NCBI GenBank assembly: GCA_013813955.1
Contig: JACCQW010000347.1
Location: forward strand, 1-6,430
Source: Solirubrobacterales bacterium
GTDB taxonomy: Bacteria; Actinomycetota; Thermoleophilia; Solirubrobacterales; Solirubrobacteraceae
Length of the DNA: 6,430 nucleotides
Direction of reading: 5' to 3'
In this document: positions 3,811 through 6,430 of the stretch, one piece after another
Numbering within the stretch: position 1 is the stretch's first letter
Layout of the letters: the number at the start of each line of letters is the position of its first letter
The notes under the pieces: model-generated
What the model was told of the DNA's origin: nothing
Seen by the model: only the letters and a program-made list of their open reading frames with translations
The model's database searches: none
Position numbers and translations under genes: made by a program

Positions 3811-4701
3811 ATGCTCCTGCTGACCGGCGCCACGGGCCTCGTCGGCAGCGCGCTGCTGCGCCGCCTGACGGCCGCCGGAGAGCCGGTGCGCTGCCTCGTG
3901 CGCGACCCGCGCCGGCTGGGCCCGGAGCGCGTCCGCGTGCAGATCGCGCTCGGCGACCTCGCCGACCCGCCGTCGTTTCGCAACGCGCTGCGCGGCGTGC
4001 GCACGGTCGTCCACCTGGCGGCGGCGATCCGCGACCAGCCCGCCGGCTCGATCGAGGAGCTCAACGGCATCGCCACGTGGCGGATGGTCGCCGCGGCCGA
4101 GCGCGCCGGCGTCGAGCACTTCGTCTTCTTCAGCGCGCTGAGCGCCTCCGGGCACAACCGCACGCGCTATCTGCGCGCCAAGGCACTGGCCGAGCAGGCG
4201 GTCCTCGCGTCCGACGTGCGTCACACGGTGTTCGCGCCGTCGATCATCTATGCCCCCGGCGACGCCTTCCTGACGCTGCTGCACCGGATGGCGATGGTCC
4301 TGCCCGTCATGCCGGTCAGCGGGCGCGGGCGCGCGCTGTACCAGCCGATCTGGGCCGACGACGTGGCCGACTGCGTGATGGCGGCGCTGGGCGATCGCAC
4401 CCATCCCGCCCGGCGCGAGCGCCCGCGCTACGAGCTGGCCGGGCCCGAGACGCTCTCCCACCAGGCGATCGTGGAGCTGGCCCTGCGCGCGGCCGGCCGA
4501 CCGCGCCCGACGCTCAACCTCCCGACGCCGGTGGTCAGCCGCGCGCTGCGCGTCGTGGAGACGCTCATGAAGTCCAAGGCGCCCGCGACCTGGGACGAGG
4601 CGGAGCTGCTGGAGGTCTCGATGCTCGCGGACCGGGGCACCGCCGATGCCGAGGCGCTAGGGGTGAGCCCGCGCGCGATGAGCGCGGTGCTCGGCGCCTG
4701 A
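3811..4701 (+). CDS. NAD(P)-binding atypical SDR, NDUFA9-like (complex I NDUFA9 subunit family)
   Basis: This 296-residue protein has an N-terminal Rossmann fold that starts almost at the first residue: MLLLTGATGLVG, with the dinucleotide motif GATGLVG at 6-12. VRCLVRDPRR (26-35) ends the second strand and suggests NADP(H) binding through its arginines. HLAAAI (68-73) and FVFFSALSASG (104-114) follow. Tyr120 and Lys124 (YLRAK) match the SDR YxxxK pair, with Ser109 or Ser111 as possible partners. QPIWADDVAD (178-187) is typical of NDUFA9-like atypical SDRs. Bacterial members are often annotated as epimerase/dehydratase or NAD(P)H-binding proteins, and their substrates are mostly unknown. There is no membrane segment or signal peptide. 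The gene appears leaderless, with a -10 element 7 nt before the ATG. It is divergent from the ferredoxin gene, which may hint at a redox role, but that is inference. Family confidence is high; specific function is low. Confidence 0.88.
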   Translation: MLLLTGATGLVGSALLRRLTAAGEPVRCLVRDPRRLGPERVRVQIALGDLADPPSFRNALRGVRTVVHLAAAIRDQPAGSIEELNGIATWRMVAAAERAGVEHFVFFSALSASGHNRTRYLRAKALAEQAVLASDVRHTVFAPSIIYAPGDAFLTLLHRMAMVLPVMPVSGRGRALYQPIWADDVADCVMAALGDRTHPARRERPRYELAGPETLSHQAIVELALRAAGRPRPTLNLPTPVVSRALRVVETLMKSKAPATWDEAELLEVSMLADRGTADAEALGVSPRAMSAVLGA

Positions 4702-4727
4702 CCCGCCCCGGCGTCGAGACGCTCTGA

Positions 4728-4776
4728 CCGACGTGAAGCGCCGGATCGCCGTGCAGTGGGCCACGGCGCACGTCGG
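4728..4776. other. Nested inverted repeat in a convergent gap, possible two-way terminator or RNA hairpin
   Basis: The outer arms CCGACGTG (4728-4735) and CACGTCGG (4769-4776) match perfectly. The inner arms CGCCGTG (4747-4753) and CACGGCG (4762-4768) also match, with an 8-nt loop. The two stems stack directly on the 3' side, and an 11-nt bulge lies on the 5' side. The repeat occupies most of the 87 bp between the convergent SDR and amidase genes, so it could end transcription from both sides. There is no T run on either strand, so intrinsic termination is uncertain. An alternative pairing (GCGCCG with CGGCGC) competes with part of it. Confidence 0.45.
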
Positions 4777-4788
4777 CTGCAGCCCAGG

Positions 4789-6234
4789 CTAGGCCAGGGC
4801 CAGCTCGGGCCGGCGGTCGGCCCACGGGTGGGCAGCCTGCACCTGCGCGGCGAGCGCGAGCAGGGCACCCTCCTGCGCGGGGCGGCCGATGAGCTGCACC
4901 CCGAGCGGGAGCCCGTCCTCGCGCGCGTACAGCGGTAGCGAGATCGCGGGCGAGCCGGTCACGTTGCAGATCGCCGTGTAGGGGGTGAAGCGCCCCGAGC
5001 GTGCGAAGGCGCCCATGGGGTCCGCGGAGAGCGGGTCGATCGTGCCGTGGGTCACCGGCGCCTCGGCGAGCGCGGGGGTGAGGATCGCGTCGTACCCGGC
5101 GCCCCACGTCACGATCGCGCGCGCCAGGCCCTGCAGCTGCAGGGTCGCCAGCATCGCCGCGACCGAGTCGATCCCTTTGCTGGTCTGCCAGATCGCCCAG
5201 CTGACCGGCTCCATGTCGGCCTCGGCGGGCTCGCGCCCGGCGAGCATCGCGGCGAACGCGATCTGCACCGACACGGCGGGCCCGAAGGCCGCGGTGAACA
5301 GGTGCAGCAGCCCGGGATCAGACCACGGCGGGTCGACCTCCTCGACCTCGTGCCCGAGCGCGGCCAGCAGCTCGGCGGCATCGTGGGCGGCGCGCGCGCA
5401 CACCGGGTCCAGGTCGCCGTCCAGCGCCGTCGCGGTGCTGACGGCGATCCGTTGGGGGCGACCCTCATCGGGCCCGCGCGCGGCGGTCGTGGCGAACGGC
5501 TCCGCGGGCGGCGGCGCCCACGACGCGTCGCCGGGCTCGGGCCCGGCGAGCAGGTCGAGCACGAGCGCGGTCTCCTCGACGGTGCGCGTCAGCACCCCGT
5601 CCTGCACGAGGAACAGCTCGCCCGCCTCCGGGGCCAGCGAGATGCGCCCGCGCTGGGGCTTGAGGCCGACCAGGCCGCAGCACGCGGCGGGGATGCGCGT
5701 CGACCCGCCGCCGTCGTTGCCATGGGCGATCGGCACCATCCCGGCGGCCACCGCCGCGGCCGACCCGCCCGAGGAGCCGCCGGGCGTGCGTCCGAGGTCC
5801 CACGGGTTGCGCGTCGGCCCGAAGCGGCGCGCCTCGCTGACCGGCAGGATCCCCCACTCGGGCAGGGTTGTCGTGCCCACGACGACGAATCCGGCGTCGC
5901 GCAGGCGGCGCACGACGTTGTGGTCGTAGTCGGGCGTGAAGTCGCCCGCGAAGTCCGCGCCGAAAGTGAGCCGCAGCCCGCGCACGGCACGGTTGTTCTT
6001 GATCGCGATCGGCACGCCCGCGAACGGCCGCTCGTCGCCCGGGGCGATCGCGTCCGCCGCCGAACGCGCGCCCTCGTGGTCGACGTCGACGAAGGCGTTG
6101 ACCGTCGGCTGCAGCGCCTCGATGCGCTCCAGCGAGGCATCGACGAGCTCGCGGGCGGTCAGCTCCCCGCTGCGCACGCGCGCGGCCAGCTCGGTCACGG
6201 GACGGAACATCAGCTCGGTGGGCGCGTCGGTCAC
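4789..6234 (-). CDS. Amidase signature family hydrolase
   Basis: Read from a GTG at 6234, the product has 481 residues, a normal length for amidase-signature enzymes, which hydrolyse carboxamides through a Ser-cisSer-Lys triad. The triad is visible: Lys79 in GVPIAIKNN, cis-Ser154 in GRTPGGSSGGS and nucleophile Ser178 in NDGGGSTRIPAACCG. The 24-residue distance between the two serines equals that in FAAH. GLVGLKPQRGRIS and a C-terminal NVTGSPAISLPLY...GLPLGVQLIG segment complete the family pattern. The form NDGGGS, rather than the commoner DIGGS, is shared with 6-aminohexanoate cyclic-dimer hydrolase (NylA)-like members, but substrate cannot be set from sequence. It is not GatA in context, since gatB and gatC are absent here. 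The GTG start is chosen because AGGAG lies 5 nt upstream. The ATG at 6300 would add 22 residues without a ribosome binding site and would run across the candidate operator. It is divergent from a regulator gene. Confidence 0.9.
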   Translation of the reverse strand: MTDAPTELMFRPVTELAARVRSGELTARELVDASLERIEALQPTVNAFVDVDHEGARSAADAIAPGDERPFAGVPIAIKNNRAVRGLRLTFGADFAGDFTPDYDHNVVRRLRDAGFVVVGTTTLPEWGILPVSEARRFGPTRNPWDLGRTPGGSSGGSAAAVAAGMVPIAHGNDGGGSTRIPAACCGLVGLKPQRGRISLAPEAGELFLVQDGVLTRTVEETALVLDLLAGPEPGDASWAPPPAEPFATTAARGPDEGRPQRIAVSTATALDGDLDPVCARAAHDAAELLAALGHEVEEVDPPWSDPGLLHLFTAAFGPAVSVQIAFAAMLAGREPAEADMEPVSWAIWQTSKGIDSVAAMLATLQLQGLARAIVTWGAGYDAILTPALAEAPVTHGTIDPLSADPMGAFARSGRFTPYTAICNVTGSPAISLPLYAREDGLPLGVQLIGRPAQEGALLALAAQVQAAHPWADRRPELALA

Positions 6235-6238
6235 GGGC

Positions 6239-6244
6239 TCTCCT
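6239..6244 (-). promoter_or_regulatory. Ribosome binding site (AGGAGA) that decides the GTG start of the amidase
   Basis: On the minus strand AGGAG is followed by 5 nt and then GTG (6234-6232). It is the strongest Shine-Dalgarno match in this gap. No comparable site precedes the upstream in-frame ATG at 6300. Confidence 0.65.
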
Positions 6245-6273
6245 GGATCGCTGGGGGCGGCGCCGACCCTACC

Positions 6274-6294
6274 GGCTGCCCTGGCCGGGCAGCC
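6274..6294. promoter_or_regulatory. Perfect 8-5-8 inverted repeat between amidase and regulator, candidate operator
   Basis: GGCTGCCC (6274-6281), spacer TGGCC, then GGGCAGCC (6287-6294). It lies in the 86-bp gap between divergent genes. Relative to the predicted start of the regulator it covers about -47 to -27, so a bound protein would block or aid RNA polymerase on that side. It also lies upstream of the amidase ribosome binding site. Control by the adjacent ABATE/CGNR protein is a natural guess but is inference. Such GC-rich palindromes are also more frequent by chance in a genome of this composition. Confidence 0.45.
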
Positions 6295-6306
6295 AGACAT
6301 AACCGC

Positions 6307-6312
6307 TAGACT
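6307..6312 (+). promoter_or_regulatory. Predicted -10 element (TAGACT) of a leaderless regulator transcript
   Basis: TAGACT fits TANNNT and ends 8 nt before the ATG at 6321, predicting transcription start at or beside the start codon. There is no Shine-Dalgarno-like purine run at the usual distance; GCGCGGA abuts the ATG directly. A -35 element is not evident. Confidence 0.5.
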
Positions 6313-6320
6313 GGCGCGGA

Positions 6321-6430
6321 ATGGTTACGCGCTTTCACTGGCTCGGCGGCCGGCCCGCCCTCGACCTCGTCAACACCGTGGGCGAGCGCTGGCGGGGCAA
6401 CGTCGAGCGCCTGCGCGCCCCGGCCGATCT
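6321..6430 (+). CDS. ABATE-domain (CGNR zinc finger type) putative transcriptional regulator, N-terminal part
   Basis: Only the first 36 codons lie in the window. The sequence HWLGGRPALDLVNTVGERW matches the start of the ABATE domain (F-x-L-x-GG-R-x-ALD-x-VNT), the N-terminal half of actinobacterial and proteobacterial proteins that usually carry a C-terminal CGNR zinc finger thought to bind DNA. The zinc finger lies beyond the window, so the full architecture is assumed. The gene is divergent from the amidase and appears to be leaderless. Known members are poorly characterised stress-related or local regulators, and the neighbouring inverted repeat is a candidate target. The family call rests on one short but distinctive motif. 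Confidence 0.75.
   Translation, partial: MVTRFHWLGGRPALDLVNTVGERWRGNVERLRAPAD

Noticed and set aside
3202..4461. A 419-codon open frame on the minus strand spanning mrp end, ferredoxin and SDR
   Set aside because: It crosses the ferredoxin gene in another frame and opposes mrp and the SDR, all with strong motifs. No family resemblance was seen.
4775..4784. Palindrome GGCTGCAGCC after the nested repeat
   Set aside because: A single 10-bp GC-rich palindrome containing a PstI site is expected by chance at this base composition.
6235..6300. Extended amidase start at ATG 6300
   Set aside because: It has no ribosome binding site, adds 22 non-conserved residues and overlaps the candidate operator; GTG 6234 has AGGAG at good spacing.
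5047..6309. A 420-codon open frame on the plus strand opposite the amidase
   Set aside because: The amidase triad and signature on the other strand are unambiguous; this frame is low complexity.

Overview
The window is very GC-rich, with short intergenic gaps and strong third-position GC. Several genes appear to be read from leaderless transcripts, and it carries a DUF2342-type zincin and a seven-iron ferredoxin. Together these point to a high-GC actinobacterium. The gene content and protein style fit the Thermoleophilia/Solirubrobacterales best, but that placement is inference, because there is no rRNA or other marker here.

Layout, left to right. (1) 2-364 (+) is the 3' end of an inositol-monophosphatase-family gene. 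(2) 422-1465 (+) is a DUF2342-type zincin-like protein with an HEVTH motif, probably in the same transcript. (3) 1466-1559 is an AT-rich promoter island with a sigma-B/sigma-F-like promoter (GTTTAC-N12-GGGTAG) and a perfect palindrome (TGTTCGTCCGAACA) near the predicted transcription start. (4) 1560-2210 (+) encodes an unrecognised, very basic protein. It has a histone-H1-like N-terminal tail, a short hydrophobic helix and five tandem 11-residue coiled-coil repeats. A strong hairpin terminator follows at 2291-2326. (5) 2339-3478 (+) is an Mrp/ApbC-type Fe-S carrier ATPase, apparently leaderless. (6) 3491-3754 (-) is a seven-iron ferredoxin, converging on mrp with only 12 bp between the stop codons. 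(7) 3811-4701 (+) is an NDUFA9-like atypical SDR, divergent from the ferredoxin; the two promoters share one nearly palindromic -10 element. (8) 4702-4788 is a convergent gap holding a nested inverted repeat. (9) 4789-6234 (-) is an amidase-signature hydrolase. (10) 6321-6430 (+) is the start of an ABATE/CGNR-type regulator, divergent from the amidase across an 86-bp gap with a perfect 8-5-8 inverted repeat.

Most genes are ordinary housekeeping or accessory enzymes. The ferredoxin and the Fe-S carrier are neighbours with a related theme, but they are convergent and so not co-transcribed. The part most likely to be undescribed is the block 1466-2326. It is a self-contained, probably stress-regulated transcription unit for a possible nucleoid-associated or HBHA-like protein, with its own promoter, candidate operator, strong ribosome binding site and terminator. 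No tRNA, rRNA, CRISPR array, insertion sequence or attachment site was seen.
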